NCBI GenBank assembly: GCA_031216915.1
Contig: CM062296.1
Coordinates: 450,740,287-450,804,286 of the forward strand
DNA: 64,000 bases
Reading direction: 5' to 3'
Origin: Pictodentalium vernedei
Taxonomy: Eukaryota > Mollusca > Scaphopoda > Dentaliida > Dentaliidae
Position numbers and translations under genes: made by a program
The notes under the pieces: generated by a model
What the model saw: only the letters and a program-made list of their open reading frames with translations
The model's database searches: none
What the model was told of the DNA's origin: nothing
In this document: positions 11,197 through 20,682 of the stretch, piece after piece
Numbering within the stretch: the stretch's first letter is position 1
How the letters are laid out: each line of letters starts with the position of its first letter

Positions 11197-11577
11197 ATGT
11201 TGGTGATAAAGAACAGGGGATACGTCAGGACTTACGTTCAAGGCGGTTCTGGCATCGTCGATTCTATAATGCGAGCGTTCACGAGCAATGCGGGTAGAAA
11301 ACTCGCATCGACCACGTTTGAGGTCGGTAAGAAGACGGCTTTGGATGCTGGTAAGAAAGCCGCTTCCGAAGCTAGTGGTAGGATAGCTTCTGTGGCTGGC
11401 AAGAGGGCAGCCGACGCGTTGATCGACAAGTTGATCAGTCCGCCGGCGAAGCGAGCTGCGTTAGAGCGAACGCCGAAAAGTTGGATAGATTTTAAGGATG
11501 CCGCGGTGCCCATACAAGATTTAGCCAAAATGACGAGTGGATCTGGATTGAAGAGAACTCGCGACGGTGCGATATAA
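11197..11577 (+). CDS. small basic Ala/Gly/Lys-rich protein, putative virion core or membrane-active
   Basis: This intact 126-aa frame has a basic N-terminus, a glycine patch (QGGSGIV) and a long stretch of alternating small and basic residues (about 40-95, with AGKKAASEASGRIASVAGKRAAD). It ends in a C-terminal GSGLKRTRDG tail. Composition and place between capsid-type genes resemble the small basic virion proteins of Polintons and adenovirus-like viruses, which bind DNA or membranes. That is analogy only; no family-defining motif is visible. It lies 117 nt upstream of the ATPase and may share its transcript. Confidence 0.6.
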   Translation: MLVIKNRGYVRTYVQGGSGIVDSIMRAFTSNAGRKLASTTFEVGKKTALDAGKKAASEASGRIASVAGKRAADALIDKLISPPAKRAALERTPKSWIDFKDAAVPIQDLAKMTSGSGLKRTRDGAI

Positions 11578-11693
11578 ACAAAATAATCATAATAACAACA
11601 TTAGAAACAGAGTTTGAAAAAAAAACATAAAAAATTTGTGTTTGAAAAGAATCTAAAATAACAGACAAAAAAAAAAAAAAAATAAAACAAAAG

Positions 11694-12536
11694 ATGAACA
11701 TTAAAGATATGTCTTGGAACGACGCCGCGACCAAGAGGTCGAATAACGAGTACTTTCCCAAGAGCATAAGAGGTTTGATAGTGGGAAAATCGAATTGTGG
11801 AAAGACCAATCTGTTGATGAATCTGTTGTCCCGACCCGACTGGTTGGATTACGACAGATTGTTCGTGTTTGGCAAGAGCTTGTTTCAACCCGAATACAGA
11901 TTGCTTCGAGAGTGCATGGATCGCAGATTGCCCAAGGACGTCATAGCCAGAATCTTTGACAGCAGGGAGGAATTCGACAAGTGTGGAACTCCGCTCTCGA
12001 CCATTTTGGACGGCGCGGCGACGGAGCTGACGAAGAGAAATGCATCTTCGAACGTCGAGTGTCGATTTTACGAGAACGCTAGCGACGTTCCGGATCCTAG
12101 GGAACTGTAATCGCAAGATAAGAATCTCATGATTTTCGACGATCTGCTTTTGGAGAGACAGAACCGATGCGAATCGTATTACGTTAGGGGTCGACACAGC
12201 AACGTGGACTGTTTCTACCTGTCGCAGAATTATTTTCGATTGCCCAGACAGACGATAAGGGAGAACGCTAATTTTCTATGTCTCTTTCGCCAAGATCTCA
12301 AGAATCTCAATCACATCTACGGCGATCACGTCGCAAACGACATGAGCGCTGTCGAATTCAGGAGATTCTGCAAGAGGGTTTGGGATGGTGGACTTTACAA
12401 TTTCGTCGTGATCGTCGATTTGACGAGCGAATTTAATCGCGGAAAATATCGGTGCAGATTCGACAAGTTTTATGTTCCCGATGGTGATAATAATAATAAG
12501 ATAGAGCGTGAAAATAAAAAAAAATTAGAAAAATAA
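11694..12536 (+). pseudogene. ATP: genome-packaging ATPase (FtsK/HerA type) with in-frame stop
   Basis: The frame reads as the Polinton packaging ATPase that pumps DNA into capsids. Walker A, GKSNCGKT, is at residues 31-38. Walker B, MIFDDLLLE, begins at about 12129. It is followed by the conserved YYVRGRHSNVDCFYLSQNYF and PRQTIRENANF segments typical of the A32-like family. A TAA at 12108-12110 interrupts the frame just before Walker B; the same frame continues to 12536. A truncated product would lack Walker B and the sensor region. Total length of about 280 codons fits the family. The A-run just upstream (about 11666-11682) may be promoter or spacer. Confidence 0.92.
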
Positions 12537-12586
12537 TAAATCTTCAAATAATTAGTTTTGAATAAAAAAAATAAAATTAAGATATA

Positions 12587-13344
12587 ATGTTCCAACATGG
12601 AGAATTGTTAGAACGGCTAGCCGAGAATACGGCTGCGAAACAATCCATTCAAATCGTGGTGAGTGGCGATTCGACTCGATTCGCTACAAAATTCGAACCT
12701 TCCATCGAATTGAACAGAGAGAAAAGTTACGAGATGGCGTTGGTGAATCTGGAGACTTATTATTCCTTTCTCAACGTCACCGAAAAGAATAACTCGTTCA
12801 AGTATTCCGACGGAACGGATTGGTTGGAGATTCGAATTCCCAAAGGGAGTTACGACATAGACGATTTGAACCATTACATTCAGACGCGAATGAAGACGGA
12901 TGGAAAGGGAAGCAACAAGATCAGACTCGCTCCCAATCCTAATACATTACAGACGATGTTGGATTTGGAAGATAATTTTTTCTTGTGGATTTCAACACGG
13001 ACGATTCTATAGGCAAGATGTTGGGATTCGATCGAAAGATGTATCGAGGCCATGCAGCATCTGAAAATACGGTCGACATTCTCGCTGTCAATAGCATTCT
13101 GGTGAACGTGGACGTGATTGCTGGAAGCTACGTGAATGGTAGCGCTCAGCCTATGATCTATTCCTTCTTTCCAAACGTGTCGCCGGGTTATAGGATCGTG
13201 GAGCGACCTCGAAATTTAGTTTATCTACCGGTGATTTTAGACACGCTGTGTAGTCTCAAAACCACGTTGACGGATCAAAATGGTGAACTGTTAGATCTTC
13301 GCGGAGAGAGAGTGACGATACGATTTCACATAAGAGAAATATAA
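12587..13344 (+). pseudogene. penton-like minor capsid protein, one frameshift
   Basis: Two overlapping forward frames together give about 250 codons, the usual size of the single-jelly-roll minor capsid protein. The first (12587 to about 12975) has SYEMALVNLETYYSF and KGSYDIDDLNHYI, characteristic of this family. The second (from about 12985) has MLGFDRKMYRG and ends with the conserved RFHIREI. The break is in a T-run near 12970-12980 and is explained by loss of one T, so either a real lesion or a homopolymer sequencing error is possible. In virions the family forms pentamers at the capsid vertices. Confidence 0.85.
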
Positions 13345-13497
13345 AAGCAAAAAAAAAAAATAAAATATTATATATATATAGATAAAAAAAATAAAATAAA
13401 CGGTAATATTAATTTTTTACAAAATTATTTTAATATAATTATTAAACAAGAAACAACTGAAGTAAAATATATTTAAAAAAACAAACAAAACAGAATT
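13345..13497 (+). promoter_or_regulatory. promoter-like TATATATATA element upstream of the 203-aa gene
   Basis: An AATATTATATATATATAG block lies at about 13365-13382, roughly 115-130 nt before the ATG at 13498. Similar blocks precede most genes of the element. Confidence 0.5.
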
Positions 13498-14109
13498 ATG
13501 ACACAATACGTGGTTAAAAACGTGAACATATCCGCAGGACAGAGGAAGAAACTTAAGAGAGCGTTAACAACTCAAGGCGAGGTGGTGAGATTCAAATTCA
13601 CTCACGAAGATCTGACGAGAGGCGGACAGGATTCGATCGCCTGGACCAGAAGTCAAATCAAAAGGATGGAGAAAGCGATTCGCGATGGAAGAGGGTTGGC
13701 GGTGAGATTGAGTCCCGCTCAATTGAGATACAATTTGAGAATGAAAGGCGGTTTCCTACCGCTATTGACAGGAATCACCGCAAAAGCATTACCCTTCACC
13801 GCAAAGGTGCTACCCTTTCTCGGAAAGACTCTCGGCGTGGGAGCTCTCACGGGACTCGCTAGTTCGGGAGTTGAGAAATTAATGGGTGGCAACAGACTGT
13901 TTTTGAAGAAGGGAGCAGCCGTGTGTCGCGTTCACGTAGATGACAGCGGTAAAGGATTGTATCTAGAACCCGTTAGAGGTGGCAACTCTCTGAGAGGAAA
14001 TGGTCTCTTTCTGAAGAGTGGACGGAACGTCAAGCGATACGGCAAGGGTTTGTTGCTCGGTGACAATTCGCCATTTAAGAACATACCGATTTTGAATATG
14101 TTATTATAA
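13498..14109 (+). CDS. 203-aa conserved Polinton virion-type protein with hydrophobic centre
   Basis: The frame is intact. Residues 1-80 are basic and mixed helix/strand. A KGGFLPLL motif (83-90) opens a hydrophobic, glycine-rich segment to about residue 128, which could insert in membranes. The C-terminal third has repeated glycine-led short motifs (GKGLYLEP, GNGLFLKSG, GKGLLLGDN) and ends with SPFKNIPILNMLL. I recognise the KGGFLP...SPFKNIPIL layout from uncharacterised proteins of invertebrate Polintons. A structural or entry role similar to adenoviral minor capsid proteins is inferred from context. Confidence 0.7.
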   Translation: MTQYVVKNVNISAGQRKKLKRALTTQGEVVRFKFTHEDLTRGGQDSIAWTRSQIKRMEKAIRDGRGLAVRLSPAQLRYNLRMKGGFLPLLTGITAKALPFTAKVLPFLGKTLGVGALTGLASSGVEKLMGGNRLFLKKGAAVCRVHVDDSGKGLYLEPVRGGNSLRGNGLFLKSGRNVKRYGKGLLLGDNSPFKNIPILNMLL

Positions 14110-14168
14110 ATATAAAATTATATAAAATATATAAAATCATAGAAAGTATAAAATAATATATATTTAAA

Positions 14169-14642
14169 ATGGGTGAAGAGGTGGAGAAACAAATTTATCA
14201 CCTGGATGAATTTGATGATAATGACGAACATCGCGAGTCAGAGAGCGAAGAAATAAAAAAATGGTTAGATGCTAATGATGGATATCTAAGGAAAGAGATA
14301 GATAAAGCGCGGGATATAAGGTTGGGAATGAGACAATGCTTTCCACGGTCACCACTACCTTCTGAAGTGAATGGTAATGATGCTAGTGTTACCAAGAGAT
14401 GCACAACATTCGTTCATAATTATGATTCAGATAAACAAAAATGTTATCATGAACGTATCACATCACAGAGAAAAAGAAAAAAAAAGAAAAAGAAGAATCA
14501 ACGCAGAAGAAGGAAAACAAAAAAAAAGAAGTTTTTTTTCATTTTTTCTTCGCTAAAAATCAATTGCTCTATTGTTTATATTTCCAAGTCCGTTATTAGC
14601 ATGTTGACGCTCGTGCCTACTCCTTTTTCGAAAACGTGTTGA
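14169..14642 (+). CDS. small acidic-then-basic protein, unknown
   Basis: The frame opens 20 nt after an ATATATATTTAAA block. The first 60 residues are acidic (DEFDDNDEHRESESEE). Residues about 98-125 are almost pure Lys/Arg, like a nuclear or nucleic-acid-binding tail. The last 30 residues, from about 14545, read through a T-rich terminator and the tail of the opposing gene, so the true protein may be shorter or the 3' end may have lost a stop. No family is recognised. An ancestral DNA-condensing role is a guess from composition. Confidence 0.45.
   Translation: MGEEVEKQIYHLDEFDDNDEHRESESEEIKKWLDANDGYLRKEIDKARDIRLGMRQCFPRSPLPSEVNGNDASVTKRCTTFVHNYDSDKQKCYHERITSQRKRKKKKKKNQRRRRKTKKKKFFFIFSSLKINCSIVYISKSVISMLTLVPTPFSKTC
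14515..14576. terminator. A-run/T-run convergent terminator region
   Basis: A lysine-codon A-rich stretch directly followed by TTTTTTTTCATTTTTTC lies between the convergent plus gene (14169) and minus gene (14576). It gives poly(T) on both strands. Confidence 0.4.
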
Positions 14643-15025
14643 ATGTTTATCTTTACTCTTTTGAGTTTTTTTACATCGGTCAACTCGCTCTCACCACCCA
14701 ATTTCTTCACGAGTTCGAATGAGATGTTTGGAAATATGTAATTTCCATAGGGCAACAACAAATCGTCCTTGTCGAATTCTCTATCTTCGGCGATGACGAT
14801 GTTCTGCAGATCGCTTTGGTACTCATAAATCAAATCGAGCGTGGCTTCGTTCAATTTCAGAGGCATCTTATATTTCTCGTATTTGTGCTCTAAGCCCTTC
14901 GTCTCGACATCGTTCAATTCGATGGGATCGTGTCATTGTAATCTATAGATTTTATGACCGAATTTCTTATACGTTTCAACTCGTTTCAATTTCAATTCGC
15001 ATCTTTTAGGTGTTGTTGTCTTCAT
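14576..15025 (-). pseudogene. paralogue A of a duplicated unknown gene, in-frame stop
   Basis: The frame starts with ATG at 15023-15025 (MKTTTPKRC), runs through a TGA at 14933-14935 and continues to 14576. It is clearly homologous to 15270-15722 along its whole length: both have TTTPKRC, HDPIELN, a LIAEDR-type IAEDR(E/D)FD motif, ELVKK.GG and the C-terminus NMLITDLEI or NLLITDLEI. Only the 113 codons after the stop are open. The family is not recognised. It sits between the capsid block and polB, on the opposite strand, with its own TATATATATA element about 107 nt upstream. Confidence 0.65.
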
Positions 15026-15131
15026 GATCGATTATTTGTTTTTTTTTGTTTTTTCGAATTCTTGCAATAATGTATATTTTAAATTTTGTATTTAAATAAT
15101 AATTTGTTAAAAAAAAAGTTTCTTATTTTTT

Positions 15132-15152
15132 TTGCTCTTTATATATATAAAA
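15132..15152 (-). promoter_or_regulatory. putative TATA-type promoter of paralogue A
   Basis: On the minus strand it reads TTATATATATAAAGAG, about 107 nt upstream of the ATG at 15025. A second identical block lies at about 15214-15232. It fits the shared pattern TATAWAWATA-A/G-RGAG seen upstream of other minus-strand genes. Confidence 0.5.
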
Positions 15153-15269
15153 AAGTTGTTTTTTTTTAATTTTTAATTTTCTTTAATGTAAAATTTTGTT
15201 AGTAAAAGTTTTTTTTCTCTTTATATATATAAAAAGTTTAATTTTTTTTAATTTCAATCTCTCTATTGT

Positions 15270-15722
15270 TTATATTTCCAAGTCCGTTATTAGCAAGTTG
15301 ACATTCGTCATTTTTCCACATACGAAAATGGTGTGAATGTTCATCTTTACTCTTTTGAGTTTTTTTTCATAGGCGAATGCGCTCGCACCACCTGATTTCT
15401 TCACGAGTTCGGGTGAGATTATTGGATATATGTAACTTCCATAGGACAACAATAAATCACCCCTGTCGAAATCTCTGTCTTCGGCGATGATGATATTAAT
15501 CAACAGTTCGCTTTGGTACTCGTAAAACAAATCGAGCGCGGCTTCATCCACTTTCAAACACATTCGATATTTGTGGTAGTAGCGCTCTAAGTCCACCATC
15601 TCGACCTCATTCAATTCGATGGGATCGTGTGGTTGTAATGTATAGATATTAAAACTGGAATTCTCATACCCTTCGTCTCGTTTCAATTTCAATCCACATC
15701 TTTTAGGTGTTGTTGTTGTCAT
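15270..15722 (-). CDS. paralogue B of a duplicated unknown gene, intact
   Basis: The 150-aa frame is complete from ATG 15722. It has a short basic N-terminus (TTTTPKRCGLKLKR), a central helical acidic part (YHKYRMCLKVDEAALDLFYEYQSEL), the motif IAEDRDFDRGDLLLSYGSYIYP and a C-terminal LLITDLEI. It is a tandem head-to-tail duplicate of 14576-15025, with duplicated promoter-like spacer. No signal peptide or transmembrane helix is evident. Polintons often carry lineage-specific accessory genes, so a host-interaction role is possible but unsupported. Confidence 0.65.
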   Translation of the reverse strand: MTTTTPKRCGLKLKRDEGYENSSFNIYTLQPHDPIELNEVEMVDLERYYHKYRMCLKVDEAALDLFYEYQSELLINIIIAEDRDFDRGDLLLSYGSYIYPIISPELVKKSGGASAFAYEKKLKRVKMNIHTIFVCGKMTNVNLLITDLEI

Positions 15723-15816
15723 GATCGATTATTTGTTTTTTATGAATTCTTACAAATAATGTTTATTTTAAATTTTGTATTAAAAAAAATTGAATTTTAA
15801 AATTTAACTTTTTTTT

Positions 15817-15836
15817 TCTATTATATATATAGAGTA
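15817..15836 (-). promoter_or_regulatory. putative TATA-type promoter of paralogue B
   Basis: On the minus strand it reads CTCTATATATATAATAG, about 97 nt upstream of the ATG at 15722. The intergene region between paralogue B and polB (15723-15907) is a divergent promoter region, very A/T-rich. Confidence 0.5.
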
Positions 15837-15907
15837 AAAAAAAAGTAAAACTTTTTTAACAAATTATTTAATACAAAATTCCAAAAAAAAAAAAAATATT
15901 CTTACAA

Positions 15908-18900
15908 ATGAAGCAAACAGATAAAACAATGGTAAATTTAAATGAGAAAACCGTACCTCAGTTAAACGAGATTTGTAGTCTATTACAAATTTCAGATTTC
16001 AGAAAGCATAGAACTAAAGCAAAAAAAATGAAGTCATACAAGAATATTTGCGAAACGCTAGAAAGGCAAACGGAATGTTGATAGCAATGACGTCAAAAGA
16101 TGCGTCGGTTGTGAAAAATAAGAAGACGACTAAACGAAAAGCCGTTGAAAAACATCAAGTTTCCAAAGAAAAGAAAAGAAAAACTAAAACGAAAACGAGT
16201 GATGCACTTCAGATTCAAGACAAACGAGATATATCGAGCGATATTTAACGAGCAATCGACGAAGAGAAAGGAGAAGAATATGTAAGATGACTCGTTGCGG
16301 AACTATTCCAATCGGAACCCGTAGAACGGGAGAGTGCGATCGAAGACATTTTTAAAATTTTCGACGTGTTTCCCTTGTCGAAGAAAGTCGATCCGAAATT
16401 GTTCATGGAACGGGTGAAGAAAATAGTATTGGATTTGTTTCGCAAATACACGAACTTGGGATTAAAAATTAAGATGATACTCCACTGCATAATCAATAAA
16501 ATCGACGTGAAGTCTGGCGAGAGCATCGTGAAAAATGCATATTTCAGATCTAACGTCGAACCCGTATTTCGAGGTTCAGATCTATCGGACGTTTTCGAAA
16601 AGATGAAAGACAAGATGTTGACGTCTCTCGCGAATTATCAAAATGAAGGTAGTAATTGGACGTTCGGCGAGGTGTTGAAACTCGAAATTCACATCACTAA
16701 AAACGAACCATTGAAAGGATCTTCCTACTTGGAATTACCATATTTCTTGACTAAGAAACACGCCATGGTCAACGTGAGAAATAAAGATGATCAGTGTTTT
16801 AAATGGGCAGTCACCTCCGCTTTATACCCTGTCGAAATAAATGTCGATAGAGTTTCTCGTTACGAGGAAACTTCTAAAAATCTCTATTGGACCGGAGTGA
16901 CTTTTCCAACAAAATTAAAACACATCGAACGTTTCGAGGTTCAAAATCCCACCGTAGCGGTGAACGTCTTGGGATACGACGACGAAAATCAAAAGATCTA
17001 TCCTTTCAGACAGACTTCGTATCGTGGAAGAGAAAAGACGATTATTTTATTATCGATTTCGAATGGTGACAATCGTCATTATTTTTGGGTTAAACATCCG
17101 AGCAGATTACTGTCGAGACAAAATAATAATCATAGACATAAGATATCTTTATGTTGCAACTGCTTGAACATGTTTCACAGCGAAGACTCGTTGGCAAAAC
17201 ATCAGGAATATTGCAACGAAAATCAAGGTGTCGACGTCAAAATGCCCAAACCCAACACCATCATGAAGTTTGAAAATCACAACCGAAGGTTAAAAGTACC
17301 ATTCGTCGTGTACGCCGATTTCGAATGTTTCACCGCGAAAATGAGTTCCTGTCAACCCAACGCTCTTCAAAGTTACGTCGAAAGATATCAAAAACACATA
17401 CCTTCGGGCTATTGCATTTATGTGAAATGCGCTTTCGATTCACGACACAACATGGGTCCCTTCACCTAAACGAAACAGCGCGAAGACGACAACGTGGCTC
17501 AAAGGTTCGTGGAAGAGTTAGAATCGAAAATTCAAATGTTATACAACAAATTCAAAACTCCGGCGAAAATGATCATCACGCGAGAGCAGCAGGACGAAAA
17601 TAACAGAGCCACCGAATGTCACATATGCAGACAATCGTTCGATGAGAATTCGGAGGAAAATAGGAAGGTTAGAGACCACGATCATTACACGGGTCTGTAT
17701 CGCGGTCCGGCTCACAGCAAGTGTAATTTAAAATATTGAGACGCCACTTTCTATCCGGTGATGTTTCACAATCTCTCGGGTTACGACAGTCATCTGTTCA
17801 TGAAAAATCTCGGCACCTCGCACGAAGAAATAAATTGCATCATGAACAGCAAAGAAAGATACATTTCCTTCACGAAATGGAAGCTCATGGAGAGGAAAAT
17901 AGTAATCGACGGAAATACGTTGAAAGAAAAAACGAAATCCATTCGTAGAGGCATACGTTTCATCGACACTTTTAAATTCATGTCGACCGCTCTGGAAAAA
18001 TTAGTCGATAACATGAGCAAGGATAAATTTAAAATCACGAGCAAACATTTCAGAGAACGAGTAGACGTCATGTTGAGGAAAGGAGTCTATCCTTATGATT
18101 ACATGAATGATCTAAAGAGATTCGTAGACACCGCACTACCTTCGAAAGATGATTTTTATTCGAAATTATACAAATCTGACATTTCCAACGAGAATTACGA
18201 ACACGTCAAAAACGTGTGGAAATCATTCGATATGAAAACCATGAGAGATTATCACGATCTCTATCTGAAGACCGACGTTCTGCTCTTGGCAGACGTGTTC
18301 GAAAATTTTCGAGACGTCTGTCATCGAAATTACGATCTGGATCCCGCTTGGTATTTCACCGCACCCGGTCTAGCGTGGGACGCTCTGTTGAAGACCACCG
18401 AAGTTCAATTGGAATTATTATCCGACGTGGACATGTTGCTCATGTTCGAAAGGTCTGCGAGAGGTGGCGTCTTGATGATCTCACACAGACATTCTGAGGC
18501 TAACAATCCCTACATGAAAGAAGGTTTCGATTCGAAACGGTCGACTAAATACATACAGTATTGGGACACCAATAATCTGTACGGTTGGGCTATGAGTCAT
18601 CCTTTACCGATTGGAAATTTCGAATGGGTGAAGGAACCAGAAGAGATGCAAAAATGGAGAGACTATCCTTGCATTTTAGAAGTCGATTTGAACTATCCGG
18701 AAGAATTACACAATCCGCACAATGATTATCCGCTGGCTCCCGAACGAATGGAACCGAACGAAGGAGACGAGGAAAAACTCATTCCCAATTTATTGAACAA
18801 ACGTAACTACATCGTCTACAGCGAGAATTTGAAACAGTACATCGATTACGGGATGAAATTAGTCGACATACATCGCATCATTCGATTCGACGAAGACCCT

Positions 18901-20035
18901 TGGATGAAAAAATACATCGATCTCAACACGAATCTCAGAACTCGAGCCGAGAACGATTTCAAAAAAGATTTCTTCAAACTCATGAACAACTGTGTGTACG
19001 GCAAATCGATGGAAAACATCAGGAAGAGAACCGACGTTCGACTCATCACGTCTGAGAAAAGAGCTAAAAAATTAGTGGCGAAACCCAATTACAAACACCG
19101 AACCATATTCGGCGAAAATCTAGTGGCCGTTCACATGCAAACGATGCACCTGAAGCTCGACAAACCGTATTATCTCGGACCGATCATCTTAGATGTCAGC
19201 AAGCGATTGATGTACGAGTTTCACTACGATTACGTCAAACGAAAATTTGGCGGCAAAGCCAAACTACTGTTCACCAACACGGACAGTTTAGTTTACGAGA
19301 TAGAGATGAAAGACGTCTACCGAGACATATCTCCGGACGTGGTCGAGTGGTTCAACACGAGCAATTATACCGTCGATCACCCGTCCAACATTCAATCGAA
19401 CGACAACAAGAAGGTGTTGGGTAAATTTAAGGACGAGAGCGGCGGTAAACAGATCGTCGAATTCGTGGGCTTGAGACCCAAACTGTATGCTTATCGTCTA
19501 GAAGATGATGAAGAGATCAAGAAGTGCAAAGAAGTTAAAGCGTGCATGGTGAAGAAAAACATCTCTTTCCAAGAGTATAAAGATTGTCTGTTAGGGAGTG
19601 GTCCGGTGTATAAGACTATTAAATCGATTCGAAGCGAAAATCACGACTTGTATACCGAAATTGTCAACAAGATTTTGCTGACGGCCGACGAACGACAAGA
19701 GATTCGTGTTAGACGATAAAATAAGCACTTTGGCACTCGGACATTGGAGTTTGCATCTAATTTTAGACGATATGAATGGGGATGATTGGATTCCAGATAT
19801 GATTGTAGAGGATAAGATTCCAGATACGATTGTGGATGATAGGATTCCAGAAAATCAAGAGGAATTAGATGAACATAAAATTATGGAAATCGATAGTGAC
19901 ATCGAGAAAGTTAGTTTAAAAGAAGAATTAGATGAATCCAAGATTATAGAAGTCAAGGAATTCGACGGATTCAAGATTCTGGAAGTCGATAGAGTTAGTT
20001 TAAAAAGAAAAAGAAAAAAAATAGAAAAAAAATAA
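15908..20035 (+). pseudogene. POLB: protein-primed DNA polymerase B, multiply interrupted
   Basis: One frame carries the family motifs over 3.4 kb: a C2H2-like finger (17150-17220), Exo I YADFECF (17311-17331), a CHIC...RVRDH-type Cys/His module (17617-17736), Exo II HNLSGYDSHLF (17767), Exo III YLKTDVLLLADVF (18262), Pol A YWDTNNLYG (18559), Pol B LMNNCVYGKS (18976) and Pol C FTNTDS (19270). In-frame stops are TAA 16246, TGA 16288, TAA 17467 and TGA 17737. A frame change near 16045 joins an N-terminal piece (ATG 15908), and another near 19700 leads into the usual TLALGH C-terminus. The frame then continues as an acidic repetitive tail to 20035. In Pol C the first metal-binding Asp is Asn (codon 19276-19278). 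It would replicate the linear genome using a terminal-protein primer. Confidence 0.95.
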
Positions 20036-20090
20036 CGTCATTTTTAGTGAATTATAATAAAATAAATAAAAAAAATATATATACTTATTT

Positions 20091-20515
20091 ATGAATAAGA
20101 AAATAAAGATATCCGTAGAAGGTGTCGTCTTAACCAACGAACCCCTATCCAACATCGATCTGTTGAATGCAGCAAAAGATTTGAAAATCGAAGATTTTCT
20201 AGGAGTGTTTTCCAGAGATGCCTTGCCAAAGAGAAGACATCGACAATCGGAATGCGGAATTTTAAATCTAGACGATTCATCGGGTGAAGACACTCACTGG
20301 GTGGCGTGGTTCAAGAATGGGAAGAAGAATAATTATTATTTCAACAGCTACGGAATCTCGCCGCCGAAAGAAATAAAGAACTATTTCAACAAATCGATGG
20401 TTCTTTACAACACGGATCAAGTGCAATCACCAGATCAAGTGTTTTGCGGTCACCTGTGTCTCTACGTTCTCATGAGAAGGAGATGAATTTCAAGACATTC
20501 TCAATGACTTACATT
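20091..20515 (+). pseudogene. PRO: adenain-like cysteine protease, frameshift near the C-terminus
   Basis: This is the C5-type maturation protease of Polintons. His69 is in THWVAWF (codon 20295-20297) and Cys119 is in FCGHLC (20445-20447). The expected acidic member, in the sequence FxSYG, is Asn85 (20343-20345). Spacing fits the family. The open frame stops at 20486 after LYVLMRRR. The conserved tail (DEFQDILND) is present in another frame to a TAG at about 20515, showing a one-base shift near 20475. In virions the enzyme cuts capsid precursors. A TATATATA block lies just before the ATG. Confidence 0.9.
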
Positions 20516-20529
20516 AGAGAGAGATTTTT

Positions 20530-20556
20530 TTTTTATAGTATATATATAAAGATAAA
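20530..20556 (+). promoter_or_regulatory. putative TATA-type promoter of the fibre gene
   Basis: ATAGTATATATATAAAGATA lies about 130-150 nt before the ATG at 20683. The surrounding spacer (20516-20682) is A/T-rich with no gene. Confidence 0.45.
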
Positions 20557-20682
20557 AAATTATTTTAAAAAAAATTTTAATCGAATAAAAAAAACGAAAA
20601 ATAAAATAACACAGTTCATTTTTTAATAAACTGCGTTTGAAGATATTTTTTCTAAAAAACAAAAAAAAAATCCCACAACAAC

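Noticed and set aside
19706..20035. Independent 109-aa gene after polB
   Set aside because: Its first residues are the usual C-terminal motif of the polymerase, so it is better read as the frameshifted end of polB with a tail, although a separate origin of the tail is not excluded.
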